DNA of 64,000 nucleotides, from the NCBI GenBank assembly GCA_023384675.1, contig JAHDVK010000018.1:53609-117608 (forward strand), written 5' to 3'. Of this stretch, positions 26,081 to 34,961 are shown piece after piece. The notes below the pieces were generated by a model, which was not told where the DNA came from, searched no databases, and saw nothing but the letters and a program-made list of their open reading frames with translations. Numbering within the stretch: the first letter of the stretch is position 1; each line of letters begins with the position of its first letter. A program made the translations under genes and the position numbers. This DNA is from Bryobacteraceae bacterium. GTDB lineage: Bacteria; Acidobacteriota; Terriglobia; Bryobacterales; Bryobacteraceae.

Positions 26081-27475
26081 ATGGGGACGCTATCTGCCCG
26101 CCTGATTGCTGCCGCCGCTCTCCTCATCGGCCTGACCGCCGCTGCCGCGCCCCCGTATATCGGCCCGTTCGAGCGCATCGAGCAGCTGAAGGACGAACCA
26201 GTCGCCTCGATCCGGGTCGCCTTTCAGAAAGTAGATCCCCGGCTGTATTGGACGCAGGTGCATGAGAAGCAGCCGGCCAATGGGGACTCCTCCATCATGC
26301 TGGTGCAGGCGGCGCCACTCAGCGATGCCCGCCGCACCGGCTACATGAATCCCGACCTCACGCAGAGCCGCTACGGGCTGTTTTTGGTCTCCGGCCCCGG
26401 CAATCATGTTGAATCCACGCTCGACATCTTCCGCCCGCCCGCCGATTTCGCCACGCCCGTGCTCGAACCGCCCGTCAAAGGACGCGTCTATGTGCATTGG
26501 GAAGGCTTCTATGGCCTCTATCTCGGCACCTACCGGTATGAATACCAGGCTGGGCGACAGGAACGCGCGCGGAAGTCGGAGTATGAGAGGCTGGCGGTCA
26601 CGTTCGTAGCCTCTGAAGGATCGCGGTTGTATTACCGCGCCTTTTACGACCCCAGCGGGCGGCCATTAGGAATGAACAGGCCGCCCGCGCAGAACGCCGG
26701 GTTGATTTTCGATACCGAATCGCGCGAATTCACCATCACGGCGACACCGCCCACGCCGCCGCCCGCCCGGCAACCGCCGGATTGGGTTCGCCGCCGTCTG
26801 CCGGATGCAATGGGCAGCCACACCGCCAAAGGCGATCCGGCCCGGCTGCGGCGGGATCTGTGGGCCGCCGTCAGCACCGGCGGGCTGCATTTGTTTACAC
26901 CGGGCGGCAACCCGGCGTTTTATCAGGTTCGCGCGCCCTCCCGGCAACAGCTTGCCGAGGCCCGGCCGGAACTCGCCGCGCGCGCAAGCGCGGGAATCAG
27001 CAGCTACAACCCCGAAGCAGGATTCGGCCCCCTGGCTTTGCGGGGCAACACGCTTTGGTTCCTCAACAGGTTCTACGACGGTGAGGGCCAGACTGGGATT
27101 GGTTTCGTGGGCCGCATCCGGCTCGGCGAGCCTGGTGTGGAAGCCCGCTATCTGCCCGAAATCGCGTGCTGCGCCGGATCGGCCTTGTATGTCACGCCGA
27201 ACGGCGAAGAAGTGCTATACGCCGGGCTCGCCGAGTACACCGAAGGCATGCCGATTGGCCGCGGACTGCTGCGCTGCCACCCCGAGAGCGGCAAAACCCG
27301 CTACTTCCCCGTCCCGGACACGATCAGCGACATACGCCCCGCCGGCGAAGCGCTCGCCATGGCGACTTCCCACGGTCTGTATCTGCTGGAAGGCGATTCG
27401 CTGGCACACTACCGGATCGAGCCCGCGGCCGACGGCGGCGTCGAGTTGGTAACGATCACCCTTCCTTCTCCGTGA
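26081..27475 (+). CDS. Secreted hypothetical protein
   Basis: This 464-residue protein has a signal peptide (MGTLSARLIAAAALLIGLTAAAA). The N-terminal half has FQKVDPRLYWTQVHEKQPANGDS, then a beta-rich region with GRVYVHWEGFYGLYLGTYRYEY. A proline-rich linker (TATPPTPPPARQPPDW) follows near 225. The second half reads like repeated beta-blades: GPLALRGNTLWFLNRFYDGEGQ, CCAGSALYVTPNGEEVLYAG and GEALAMATSHGLYLLEGDS, as in a propeller-type fold. The family is not recognised. ATG 26081 was chosen as the start of the signal peptide; there is no clear ribosome binding site. Its location suggests a periplasmic or secreted protein. Confidence 0.55.
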   Translation: MGTLSARLIAAAALLIGLTAAAAPPYIGPFERIEQLKDEPVASIRVAFQKVDPRLYWTQVHEKQPANGDSSIMLVQAAPLSDARRTGYMNPDLTQSRYGLFLVSGPGNHVESTLDIFRPPADFATPVLEPPVKGRVYVHWEGFYGLYLGTYRYEYQAGRQERARKSEYERLAVTFVASEGSRLYYRAFYDPSGRPLGMNRPPAQNAGLIFDTESREFTITATPPTPPPARQPPDWVRRRLPDAMGSHTAKGDPARLRRDLWAAVSTGGLHLFTPGGNPAFYQVRAPSRQQLAEARPELAARASAGISSYNPEAGFGPLALRGNTLWFLNRFYDGEGQTGIGFVGRIRLGEPGVEARYLPEIACCAGSALYVTPNGEEVLYAGLAEYTEGMPIGRGLLRCHPESGKTRYFPVPDTISDIRPAGEALAMATSHGLYLLEGDSLAHYRIEPAADGGVELVTITLPSP

Positions 27476-27989
27476 CCGCCCCCGACTCCCGGGATTGTGA
27501 AAAAAGCTACGGCCGATCAATAAACGGCTTCAGGCGTGCCTGCCACCTCACGGTTGCAGCTGTAACGTATAGAAAATGCATCACTTACGAAAGCGAACGT
27601 GTCAGCTGCCAGCGTCAGGGAGTGTGAAAAAACAGGTTCCGGTCGTATTGCGCAGGCCGGGCGTGACCGGCACTTTGTGCTTCCGCACGCGCAGCCGGGG
27701 CTTGCGTGAAGGCAGACCTGGTTTTCCAGGTTGCATTGGTGCTTCCCCTCACGTCAAACTTGAACATGGGTTCCCGGACGATGAAGACGAAGCTGGAAAT
27801 TTTCGCCGCTCAAGTACCTGGACACAATATCTTGTGGACAAGTGTTGGTACACGCTACATATCCCCGACAACTCCCTTGACCTCAACCCCATTTCCCGTT
27901 ATCATCCAAAGTACCCCCCCGAGATGCCCGCCGGTTGTCCGGCGCGGTCGGCTGTCCCCTGTCAACCATCGATCTGCGAGGTGAACGAT
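27476..27989 (+). other. Long 5' region of smc with no supported gene
   Basis: This gap of 514 bases holds the smc promoter near its right end. It also has a small perfect hairpin (ACCTGG/CCAGGT, near 27716-27731) and two imperfect direct copies of GGGANTGTGAAAAAA (near 27490 and 27618). The frame open upstream of the smc start has no family features and no ribosome binding site. No RNA gene or mobile element was recognised. Confidence 0.55.
27877..27905 (+). promoter_or_regulatory. Sigma-70 promoter of smc
   Basis: TTGACC (27877-27882) and TATCAT (27900-27905) are separated by exactly 17 bases. Transcription would start near 27912, giving a leader of about 78 bases before the TTG start of smc at 27990. 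Confidence 0.7.
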
Positions 27990-30900
27990 TTGCTCATTCT
28001 CAAGCGCGTTGAACTGCAGGGTTTCAAATCCTTCTGCGACCGTACCGAGATGCGGTTTTCCGGACGCGGGCTGGCCGCCATCGTGGGGCCCAATGGCTGC
28101 GGCAAGTCCAATTTGTCGGACGCCATCAGTTGGGTACTCGGGGAGCAGTCGGCGAAGTCCTTGCGCGGCAGCAAGATGGAGGACGTGATCTTCACCGGCA
28201 CCGACTCGCGCAAGCCGTTGGGCATGGCACAGGTGTCGCTGGTGATGCTCGATCCCACCGGCGAGGTGGTGATCCCCGGCGCGCGCCCCGACGGGGTGAA
28301 GGAATACCTCAAGGCCTTGAAGACCAAGGAGGAAGAGGCCTCCTCCGGCGGCGAGGGCGAAACCAACGGCCACGCCAACGGCCACACGAATGGTCATACC
28401 GCCGAACCGGCAAACCCCACGCAGATCCACATCCCCAACGCACCCGCGCCAGGCAAGGAGCGCGAGATCATCATCACGCGGCGGCTGTTCCGTTCGGGCG
28501 AATCCGAATACCTGATCAACGGCAAGCATTCGCGGTTGCGCGACATCCAGGAGCTGTTCATGGGCACGGGTCTGGGCCCCGAGTCCTACGCCATCATCGA
28601 GCAGGGCCGCATCGGGCAGATTCTATCGTCGAAGCCACTGGACCGGCGCGCCATCATTGAGGAAGCCGCGGGCATTTCGAAGTTCAAGACGAAGCGCCGG
28701 CTGGCCGAAGCCAAACTCGAAGGCGCGAAACAGAATCTGACGCGCGTGTTCGACATCCTCGAAGAGGTTTCGCGGCAGGTGAATTCGCTGAAGCGGCAGG
28801 CATCGAAGGCGCGCCGCTATGAAGAGCTGAAGGGCGAGTTGGACGCGCACCTGCGGGCGGCGCTCACCGGGCGGCACCTGCTGCTGGAGCGTGAAGCGGC
28901 CCGGGTGGCCGTGGAGTTGTCGCAGGCCGCGCACGCCTTCGGCGAGCTCACCGAAACGGTGAAGGCCGGCGATGAGGCCGTGAAACAGGCCCGCGAACGC
29001 TTTTATCAGACCGAAGCCGATCTCACCGCCGCGCGTAAGCGATTGTCGGAAACCGAACTCGAAGCCGAGCGCACCCGCGGCCAGATCGAGGCGCAGGCGC
29101 GCCAGATCGCCGGTTTTGAAACCCGGCTGAATCAGGGCGAGGATGAGTCGGCGCAACTCGCTTCGCGCAATACGCAGCTCGAGCAGGAGCGCGCCCAGCT
29201 CGCCGAGACGCTTTCCGCCCTGGAAGCCCAAGCTGGCGAAGCCCGGCAGCGGTTGAATGACAAGAGCGCCGAGCGCGACCAGCTCCAGCAGCAGCTTCGC
29301 GAGCAGGAGCAGGCCCTCGAGGCGGCGCGCCAGTCGGCCGTGCGCCTGTTAGGGGAGGCCTCATCGCTGCGGAATCAACTGACGCAGATCGAGACCCATC
29401 TCGCCGCGCTCGAGCGCGACACGGCCCGCATCACGGCCGATGAGCAGTCCGCCTCGGCCGACCTCGAGCGCCTCAACGCCGCCAGGGAGGGCTTCGCGGC
29501 CACGCTCGCCACCCGGCAGCAGGAGACCGAGACGCTCGCCGCGCAACGCCGCGGCGCCGAGAGCGAACTGCAGGGTCAGCGGAATAGCCTGACCGAAACC
29601 CGCCGCCAGCTCGAGGGGCTGCGCACCGAGGCTTCACGCCTGCGGGCGCGACGCGATTCGCTGGAAGAAATCCTTTCGCACCGCGCATATACGACGGAAT
29701 CCGTCAAGCGTTTGTTTACCGCCGTCGAGCACAATCAGGCGCCGGGACTCGCGCCCGCCGGTGTGCTGGCCGACTTCGTGGAGCTGACTGACCCGCGCTT
29801 CGAGAAGGCGGCCGAGGAGTTCCTGCACGAGGAGCTGGAATACGTGGTGGTCCGCGATTGGGAGCAGGCGCGCCGCGGTCTCGATTTTCTGCGCGGCGAC
29901 CTCGACGGGCGGGCCACGTTTCTGGTGGAGCCGGGCCTCGATCCCGATCCGGGCGCCTTCGCGCCCACGCCGCAACCAGAGCCCGCCATCGGCCCCGAGA
30001 CGGGCATCGCGGGGCGGCTGTCCGACGGCATCCGCTTCACCAACGGGCTGACACACGCGCCCGCGGCGCTGCTGCCGCGCCTGGCGCGCTGCTATCTCGC
30101 TGAGTCGCGCGAGGCCGCGCAACGGCTGTCGCTGCAGTACCCGGACGTTTACTTTCTGCTCGCCGACGGGGTCTGCTACCACGGCCACGCTATCACGGGC
30201 GGCCGCAAGACCGGCACCGGGCCGCTGGCGCTGAAACGCGAACTGCGCGAGTTGACCGCGCTGTGCAACGATCGCCAGACGGCGCTCGCCGCCGCGCAGG
30301 CGCGGGTAGAGGAACTCGAGACCTCGATCGCCGCGCTCACCGAATCGCTGGACCGGCTGCGCGCCGAACAGCAGCGCCAGGAGAAGGAGACCCTGGTTCT
30401 GGACCAGGAGTTGCGCAAGACGAAGGAAGACCTGAACCGCGCCCAACAGCGGCTGACGGTTTCGCGCTCCGAGCTCGAGCGAATCGCCCGCGACCAGGCC
30501 GCATCGCGCGAGCAGCAGACGGCCAAGCTGGCGCTGGTCGAGGAGAAAGAGGGGCAACGCGCGCAGTTTGAAGCCTCGCTCGAAGCCGCGCGCGCCGGTA
30601 TCGAACAGCTCCGCGCCGCCGCCGCCCATTTGGGCGAAGAACATGCCGTGTTGCGCGCCGAACTCGCGGGCTTGGAGGAACGCCGGCGCGGTTCGGAGAC
30701 GGCCGCCCAGCGATTGCAGCACCAGATCGGCGAAGTGCAGCGCCGCCAGAGCGAACTCGCCGCCGAGATGGAACGGATCGGCGTGCAGCGCGCCCGCTTG
30801 CTCGAACTCAACATGGAGCTCGACCAGAAGGCGGGCGTATTCACCAGTGAGATCGAGGCGTTGCAGGCGCGGGTGGCCGAGCTGGCCGCTTCCGAACACG

Positions 30901-31814
30901 AGCAGCGCGAGAATCTGCAGTCCGCCGACGAGGAGCTTGCCCGCCTGCGCACCGACGCCGCCGCGGCGCAGGAAATGCGCACCACGGTGGAGTTGGAGTT
31001 GGTCCGCCGGCAGTCTGAACTCAAGTTCCTCGACGAAACCTGCCGCAAGGAACTGGGCGCGCCCGTCACCGAACTCGCCGCCGCCCGGGACGAAACGCTT
31101 CCCTTCCCCGACGAGCTTTCCGTCGCGGACGAGGAGGAAAAGGCGGCCGAACTGCGCCGCCGGATCGAGGCGCTCGGCCCGGTGAACCCCGAGGCGCTCA
31201 CCGAGTACCAGGAATCACAGCAGCGCTACGACTTCCTGAACACGCAGCGCCAGGATCTGATCGATTCGATCCGCGATACGGAAAAAGCGATCCACGAGAT
31301 CGATACCGAATCGCGCCGCCGCTTCACCGAGGCCTTCCACGCCATCAATCACAACTTCAAGAAAATGTTCTCGACGTTGTTCGGCGGCGGTTCCGGCGAG
31401 ATGCGGCTGACGGGCGAAGGGGACGCGCTCGATCAGGGCATCGAGATCGCCGCGCAGCCCCCCGGCAAGCGCCTGCAGAATGTTCTGCTGCTGTCGGGCG
31501 GCGAAAAAGCGCTCACCGCCACGGCCCTGTTGATGGCCATTTTTGAATACCAGCCTTCGCCGTTCTGCATCCTCGACGAAGTGGACGCGCCGCTGGATGA
31601 AGCCAACGTCGTGCGCCTGATCAACCTGCTGAAGGAGATGTCGGGCAACACGCAGTTCATCGTGATCACCCACGCGAAGAAAACCATGGAATCCGCCCAG
31701 GAACTCTACGGCGTCACCATGCAGGAGCGCGGGGTCTCGAAACTGGTCTCCGTTCGACTGCAACCGCCGCCTGCGCCGCCGGCCAACCTGCAACCCATCG
31801 GAGCGCATGCATGA
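27990..31814 (+). CDS. smc: Chromosome partition protein SMC
   Basis: SMC is the coiled-coil ATPase of bacterial condensin, which organises and separates chromosomes. In 1274 residues it has the N-terminal ATP motif VGPNGCGKSNLSDAISWVLGEQSAKSLRG (near 30-58), two long coiled coils around the hinge (about 560-740), and the C-terminal LLSGGEKALTATALLMAIF signature with FCILDEVDAPLDEAN. The start is TTG 27990, with GAGGTG 6 bases upstream, so the protein begins LILKRVELQGFKSF like its family. It is longer than typical because of an insertion near residues 110-160 with three NGH repeats. A uridine kinase-like gene follows in ATGA overlap. Confidence 0.96.
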   Translation: MLILKRVELQGFKSFCDRTEMRFSGRGLAAIVGPNGCGKSNLSDAISWVLGEQSAKSLRGSKMEDVIFTGTDSRKPLGMAQVSLVMLDPTGEVVIPGARPDGVKEYLKALKTKEEEASSGGEGETNGHANGHTNGHTAEPANPTQIHIPNAPAPGKEREIIITRRLFRSGESEYLINGKHSRLRDIQELFMGTGLGPESYAIIEQGRIGQILSSKPLDRRAIIEEAAGISKFKTKRRLAEAKLEGAKQNLTRVFDILEEVSRQVNSLKRQASKARRYEELKGELDAHLRAALTGRHLLLEREAARVAVELSQAAHAFGELTETVKAGDEAVKQARERFYQTEADLTAARKRLSETELEAERTRGQIEAQARQIAGFETRLNQGEDESAQLASRNTQLEQERAQLAETLSALEAQAGEARQRLNDKSAERDQLQQQLREQEQALEAARQSAVRLLGEASSLRNQLTQIETHLAALERDTARITADEQSASADLERLNAAREGFAATLATRQQETETLAAQRRGAESELQGQRNSLTETRRQLEGLRTEASRLRARRDSLEEILSHRAYTTESVKRLFTAVEHNQAPGLAPAGVLADFVELTDPRFEKAAEEFLHEELEYVVVRDWEQARRGLDFLRGDLDGRATFLVEPGLDPDPGAFAPTPQPEPAIGPETGIAGRLSDGIRFTNGLTHAPAALLPRLARCYLAESREAAQRLSLQYPDVYFLLADGVCYHGHAITGGRKTGTGPLALKRELRELTALCNDRQTALAAAQARVEELETSIAALTESLDRLRAEQQRQEKETLVLDQELRKTKEDLNRAQQRLTVSRSELERIARDQAASREQQTAKLALVEEKEGQRAQFEASLEAARAGIEQLRAAAAHLGEEHAVLRAELAGLEERRRGSETAAQRLQHQIGEVQRRQSELAAEMERIGVQRARLLELNMELDQKAGVFTSEIEALQARVAELAASEHEQRENLQSADEELARLRTDAAAAQEMRTTVELELVRRQSELKFLDETCRKELGAPVTELAAARDETLPFPDELSVADEEEKAAELRRRIEALGPVNPEALTEYQESQQRYDFLNTQRQDLIDSIRDTEKAIHEIDTESRRRFTEAFHAINHNFKKMFSTLFGGGSGEMRLTGEGDALDQGIEIAAQPPGKRLQNVLLLSGGEKALTATALLMAIFEYQPSPFCILDEVDAPLDEANVVRLINLLKEMSGNTQFIVITHAKKTMESAQELYGVTMQERGVSKLVSVRLQPPPAPPANLQPIGAHA

Positions 31815-32413
31815 CGCCATTTCTGGCCGGGATCGCCGGCCCCAGTTGCTCGGGCAAGACCGAGCTTGCATTCTGGCTCGCCCATCGGACCGGCGCGCCA
31901 ATCCTGAACCTGGACCACTACTACCGGGACCTGAACGGGCTTTCGTTTGAGGAGCGCGCCCGCTCCAACTTCGACGAACCCGCCGCATTGGACCGGGAGG
32001 AAATCCTGCGCGACGCCCGCGCGCTGGCCGCCGGCGGAGCGATCTCGGCGCCGCGTTACGATTATTCGATTCACGCGCGCATCGAGGGCGGACAGTTCAT
32101 CGAACCCGCGCCGGTGATCATTCTGGAGGGTCTTTTTGCGCTGTATTGGCCCGAACTGCGCGAACTCTACCGGTTGCGGATTTTCGTCGATGCCCCCGAA
32201 GACCTCTGTTTCGCGCGCCGTTTGCGCCGCGACATCCAGGAGCGCGGACGCACGCCCGAATCGGTCCGTGCACAGTTTGAGGCTACGGTGAAGCCGATGG
32301 CGCAACTGCACATCCTGCCGACGCGGGAATTCGCCGATGTGGTCGTGAACGGCGCGGATCCATTGGACGTCTCCGGCCCCGAGGTCCTCGCTCGCATTCC
32401 GAAGTTGAACTGA
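31811..32413 (+). CDS. Uridine kinase-like P-loop kinase
   Basis: The 200-residue protein is a P-loop kinase of the uridine kinase/phosphoribulokinase group. The Walker A motif is GIAGPSCSGKTELAFWLA (about 8-25). Then come NLDHYYRDLNGLSFEERARSNFDEP, a near-exact uridine kinase substrate region, and PVIILEGLFALYWPELREL with the lid RRLRRDIQERGRTPESV. It probably phosphorylates uridine or cytidine for salvage. The ATG overlaps the smc stop by four bases (ATGA). Its coupling to smc is unusual functionally, but simple operon economy is enough to explain it. Confidence 0.87.
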   Translation: MTPFLAGIAGPSCSGKTELAFWLAHRTGAPILNLDHYYRDLNGLSFEERARSNFDEPAALDREEILRDARALAAGGAISAPRYDYSIHARIEGGQFIEPAPVIILEGLFALYWPELRELYRLRIFVDAPEDLCFARRLRRDIQERGRTPESVRAQFEATVKPMAQLHILPTREFADVVVNGADPLDVSGPEVLARIPKLN

Positions 32414-32481
32414 ACGATCTGCTCCCCCGCCTCCCCCGCCAGGGCGCTCCCGGCCCCCCGCCGCGAGCGCCCTTTTCGTCC

Positions 32482-33564
32482 TCAGCCCATGACTTCCGCG
32501 AACACGCGCTTGAATATTTCCATCTCCTGCGCAGTGCCGATCGACACCCGAACCTGAGTGGGCCACGACGGCCACACGCGGCCGATATAGACGCCCTTGG
32601 CGGCCATCGCCCGCACCACTTCCCCGCCCGGCCGGCGCACATCCACCATAAATTTGTTCGAGACCGAGGGAACGAACTCATAGCCCTTCGCTTTCATCCA
32701 AGTGAAGAGGTCTTCGCGGATATCTCGCACAAGCTTGCGCCGCTCCTCCACCACGCCTTTGGCCTTCAGGCTCGCGTGCGCCCCAATCACGCCCGCCGCC
32801 GGCAGCGGCCCCATACCGAACGAGGCGATCCGGCCGAGCAGATCCGGGCGCCCCAAGGCGGCGCCGGCGCGCAAGCCCGCCATGCCAAAAAGCTTCGAAA
32901 AAGTGCGTAAAACGACGGCATCCTGGCCCTTTTTGACAAAATCCACCGCACTGGGCTCTTCACAGAAGTGAAGGTACGCCTCGTCCACCACCACCACCGA
33001 CCCCGCGGGTTTGTTCGCCATCAGCCATTCGAGGTCCGCGCGTGGTGTGATGGTGCCCGTCGGATTGTTCGGGTTGCAAATGTAGAACATGCCCGCTTTC
33101 GGCGCCGCCTTCACCATCTCGCGGACATCGTGGGCGTAGTCCGCGCGGAGCGGCACGCTGACGGCTTCAGCGTTGACGAATTGAGCCGCGCGCGCCGCCG
33201 CTTCATAGCCTGGGTCGGCCACCACCAGAGGGCGGCCCACCGAACAGTAGGCCAGCACGGAACGGTGCAGCGGATCGCTCGATCCCGCGAAGACCCGCAC
33301 CTGCGCGGTGCTCAAGCCTTCCGATTCCGCCTGGACGCGCTCGAATTCGGCGGCTTCCTCAAAGAAGTACCGACCTCCCTCGCGCACGGCCCGGGCGATC
33401 TGCTCCGCCGCTTCGCGGCACGGCCCAAGAGGATTCTCATTGGCGTTGATTTTCACCGCGCCGGGCGGCAGTTTGCCAATGTTGGACAACTGCGCAAGCG
33501 CCGCCTCGTTGTAAAACGATAACCCTGCCAGCCAGGCAAACCCGCGCCGGGTGATGTGCTGCAT
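32482..33564 (-). CDS. Tat-type HisC-like aminotransferase (class I/II)
   Basis: This 360-residue protein is a PLP-dependent aminotransferase of the histidinol-phosphate aminotransferase type. Visible motifs are NANENPLGP, GSSDPLHRSVLAYC, CNPNNPTGTITP, VVVVDEAYLHF, and the PLP lysine region RTFSKLFGMAGLRAG. The N-terminus (HITRRGFAWLAGLSF) looks like a twin-arginine signal, so it may be exported already folded. That makes a direct role in histidine synthesis unlikely. ATG 33564 was chosen because AAGGGA precedes it by 8 bases; an upstream ATG at 33588 has no site. A terminator separates it from the cold-shock gene upstream. Confidence 0.82.
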   Translation of the reverse strand: MQHITRRGFAWLAGLSFYNEAALAQLSNIGKLPPGAVKINANENPLGPCREAAEQIARAVREGGRYFFEEAAEFERVQAESEGLSTAQVRVFAGSSDPLHRSVLAYCSVGRPLVVADPGYEAAARAAQFVNAEAVSVPLRADYAHDVREMVKAAPKAGMFYICNPNNPTGTITPRADLEWLMANKPAGSVVVVDEAYLHFCEEPSAVDFVKKGQDAVVLRTFSKLFGMAGLRAGAALGRPDLLGRIASFGMGPLPAAGVIGAHASLKAKGVVEERRKLVRDIREDLFTWMKAKGYEFVPSVSNKFMVDVRRPGGEVVRAMAAKGVYIGRVWPSWPTQVRVSIGTAQEMEIFKRVFAEVMG

Positions 33565-33649
33565 TGGAAGATCCCTTTCCTGGAACATGTTCGCACGCCC
33601 GGAGGCGGACTGTGCGACGTAGCGCGAAGCCTTCAGGCCGAATGGAAAA

Positions 33650-33677
33650 GCCGCCCGGCGTGGGGCGGCCTTTTATC
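33650..33677. terminator. Bidirectional terminator between csp and the aminotransferase gene
   Basis: GCCGCCC (33650-33656) pairs with GGGCGGC (33663-33669) around a six-base loop. TTTT follows on the plus side and on the minus side the hairpin is also followed by TTTT. It most likely ends the short cold-shock transcript coming from the right. Confidence 0.75.
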
Positions 33678-33706
33678 TTCAGACGCGGTTTAGCGCTGGG
33701 TCGGCC

Positions 33707-33910
33707 TCAGGAAAGAATCACGTTCTCTGCCTGCAGACCCTTCGGACCCGTCTTCACTTCAAATTCCACTTCGGAGCCCTCCTCCAGCGTCCGGTAACCC
33801 GAAGTCTGGATCGCGCTGAAGTGGACGAAAACGTCTTCACCCGTTTGCCGCTGAATAAAACCATAGCCTTTCGCGGCATTAAACCATTTGACAACACCTT
33901 TTTCTTTCAC
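33707..33910 (-). CDS. Cold-shock domain protein (CspA family)
   Basis: The 67-residue protein is a single cold-shock domain that binds single-stranded RNA and DNA. RNP1 is seen as KGYGFIQRQ and RNP2 as VFVHFSAI. It begins [14 protein letters not shown] and ends LQAENVILS. Translation starts at GTG with a GGAGAGGA region upstream. A promoter about 140 bases upstream implies a long leader, as in regulated cspA mRNAs, and a bidirectional terminator lies 37 bases downstream, so the gene is monocistronic. Confidence 0.95.
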   Translation of the reverse strand: MKEKGVVKWFNAAKGYGFIQRQTGEDVFVHFSAIQTSGYRTLEEGSEVEFEVKTGPKGLQAENVILS

Positions 33911-34047
33911 TACTTCCTCTCCTCGTTAACACAATCGTAACTCATATACTCCGGGCACCGACGATGTACAGCGGAGAATATGGTCCAAATAGATCTATAT
34001 CGAAGATCACCTAAGGCGGGATGACTGCCCAAATTACGATCCCCTCT

Positions 34048-34076
34048 AGTATGCCAGAAGATGCGGCCTCTGCCAA
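34048..34076 (-). promoter_or_regulatory. Sigma-70 promoter of the cold-shock gene, with long leader
   Basis: On the minus strand TTGGCA (34076-34071) and CATACT (34053-34048) are 17 bases apart. Transcription from about 34041 would give a leader of about 130 bases before the GTG at 33910. Long structured leaders are known for cspA-type genes. Confidence 0.5.
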
Positions 34077-34187
34077 GCGCTATTCCGGGCTGCCCAAATG
34101 CCCTTTTCTTCAGAATGAAGAAAACCCGTCCGGATTCAATGCCGGCTGAACACAGGCTCTCGGCGGATACCCTAAACTGGTGACAAC

Positions 34188-34958
34188 ATGTCTTCACTGT
34201 TGATCCGCCGCGATGAGCGGGTGCTGCGCCTGACCCTGAACCGGCCGTCGCACCGCAACGCGCTCGATGCAACGCTGTGCCGGGAACTGCTGACGCTGCT
34301 GGCGGAGGCGGGACGGGACCGCTCCGTGGGCGCGGTTCTGCTCGACGCCGAAGGCCCGGTGTTCTGCGCAGGGCTGGACCTAACGGATGCCCTTCAGCCG
34401 GAGGCCCTGGACGTACAACCCCTGCATGAAGAACTATTTACGTTCGGGCTGCACTACCACAAGCCGATTGTGGCCGCGGTGAACGGCCCCTGTCTGGCCG
34501 CGGGGCTTGGCCTGATTGCGAACGCGCACGTGGTGCTGGCCGCCCAGGGCGCGCAGTTTGGCATGACCGAGATCCGCTACGGGGCTTTCCCGTTCGTGAC
34601 TTTCCGTTCATTGGCGCTGGCCGTGGGTGAAAGGCGCGCCGTGGAACTGGCCATGACGGGCCGCCTGTTTTCCTCTACGCAGGCGCGGGAATACGGGCTG
34701 GTTCATGACGTATGTCCGGCGTTCGAATTGGAGGACCGGGCCTTGCACACCGCGCGCCATTTATCCACGGTCGCCCAGGAATCACTGCGCCGCGGCCTGG
34801 ACTTCGTGCAGAAATCCCGGGAAATGTCCTCGAAAACAGCAGGAATTCTGGCGGCGGAAATGATGGCCAAGACGCAAAGTTCGGCCGACTACGCCGAAGG
34901 CATCCGCGCACTGCGCGAGGACCGCCCTCCGCACTGGCCGTCGCTGGATCTGCAGTAA
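34188..34958 (+). CDS. Enoyl-CoA hydratase/isomerase family protein
   Basis: This 256-residue crotonase-fold protein starts LLIRRDERVLRLTLNRPSHRNALD. The oxyanion-hole segments are VFCAGLDLTDA and NGPCLAAGLGLIANAHVVLA, followed by FGMTEIRYGAFPF. At the catalytic positions for hydratase, the usual Glu in helix 3 cannot be assigned with certainty (GxxxE lies in TEIRYG). The reaction may be hydration, isomerisation or hydrolysis of an acyl-CoA. No fatty-acid oxidation genes are next to it. It is divergent from the cold-shock gene. Confidence 0.85.
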   Translation: MSSLLIRRDERVLRLTLNRPSHRNALDATLCRELLTLLAEAGRDRSVGAVLLDAEGPVFCAGLDLTDALQPEALDVQPLHEELFTFGLHYHKPIVAAVNGPCLAAGLGLIANAHVVLAAQGAQFGMTEIRYGAFPFVTFRSLALAVGERRAVELAMTGRLFSSTQAREYGLVHDVCPAFELEDRALHTARHLSTVAQESLRRGLDFVQKSREMSSKTAGILAAEMMAKTQSSADYAEGIRALREDRPPHWPSLDLQ

Positions 34959-34961
34959 AGC

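Noticed and set aside
28362..28400. CRISPR-like or tandem repeat in smc
   Set aside because: The triple NGH coding repeat is short and in frame within a conserved gene. There are no spacers or cas genes anywhere in the window.
29634..30899. Long minus-strand open frame opposite smc
   Set aside because: The SMC coiled coil on the plus strand explains the region. The reverse frame is a reflection of Glu/Ala/Leu-rich codon use.
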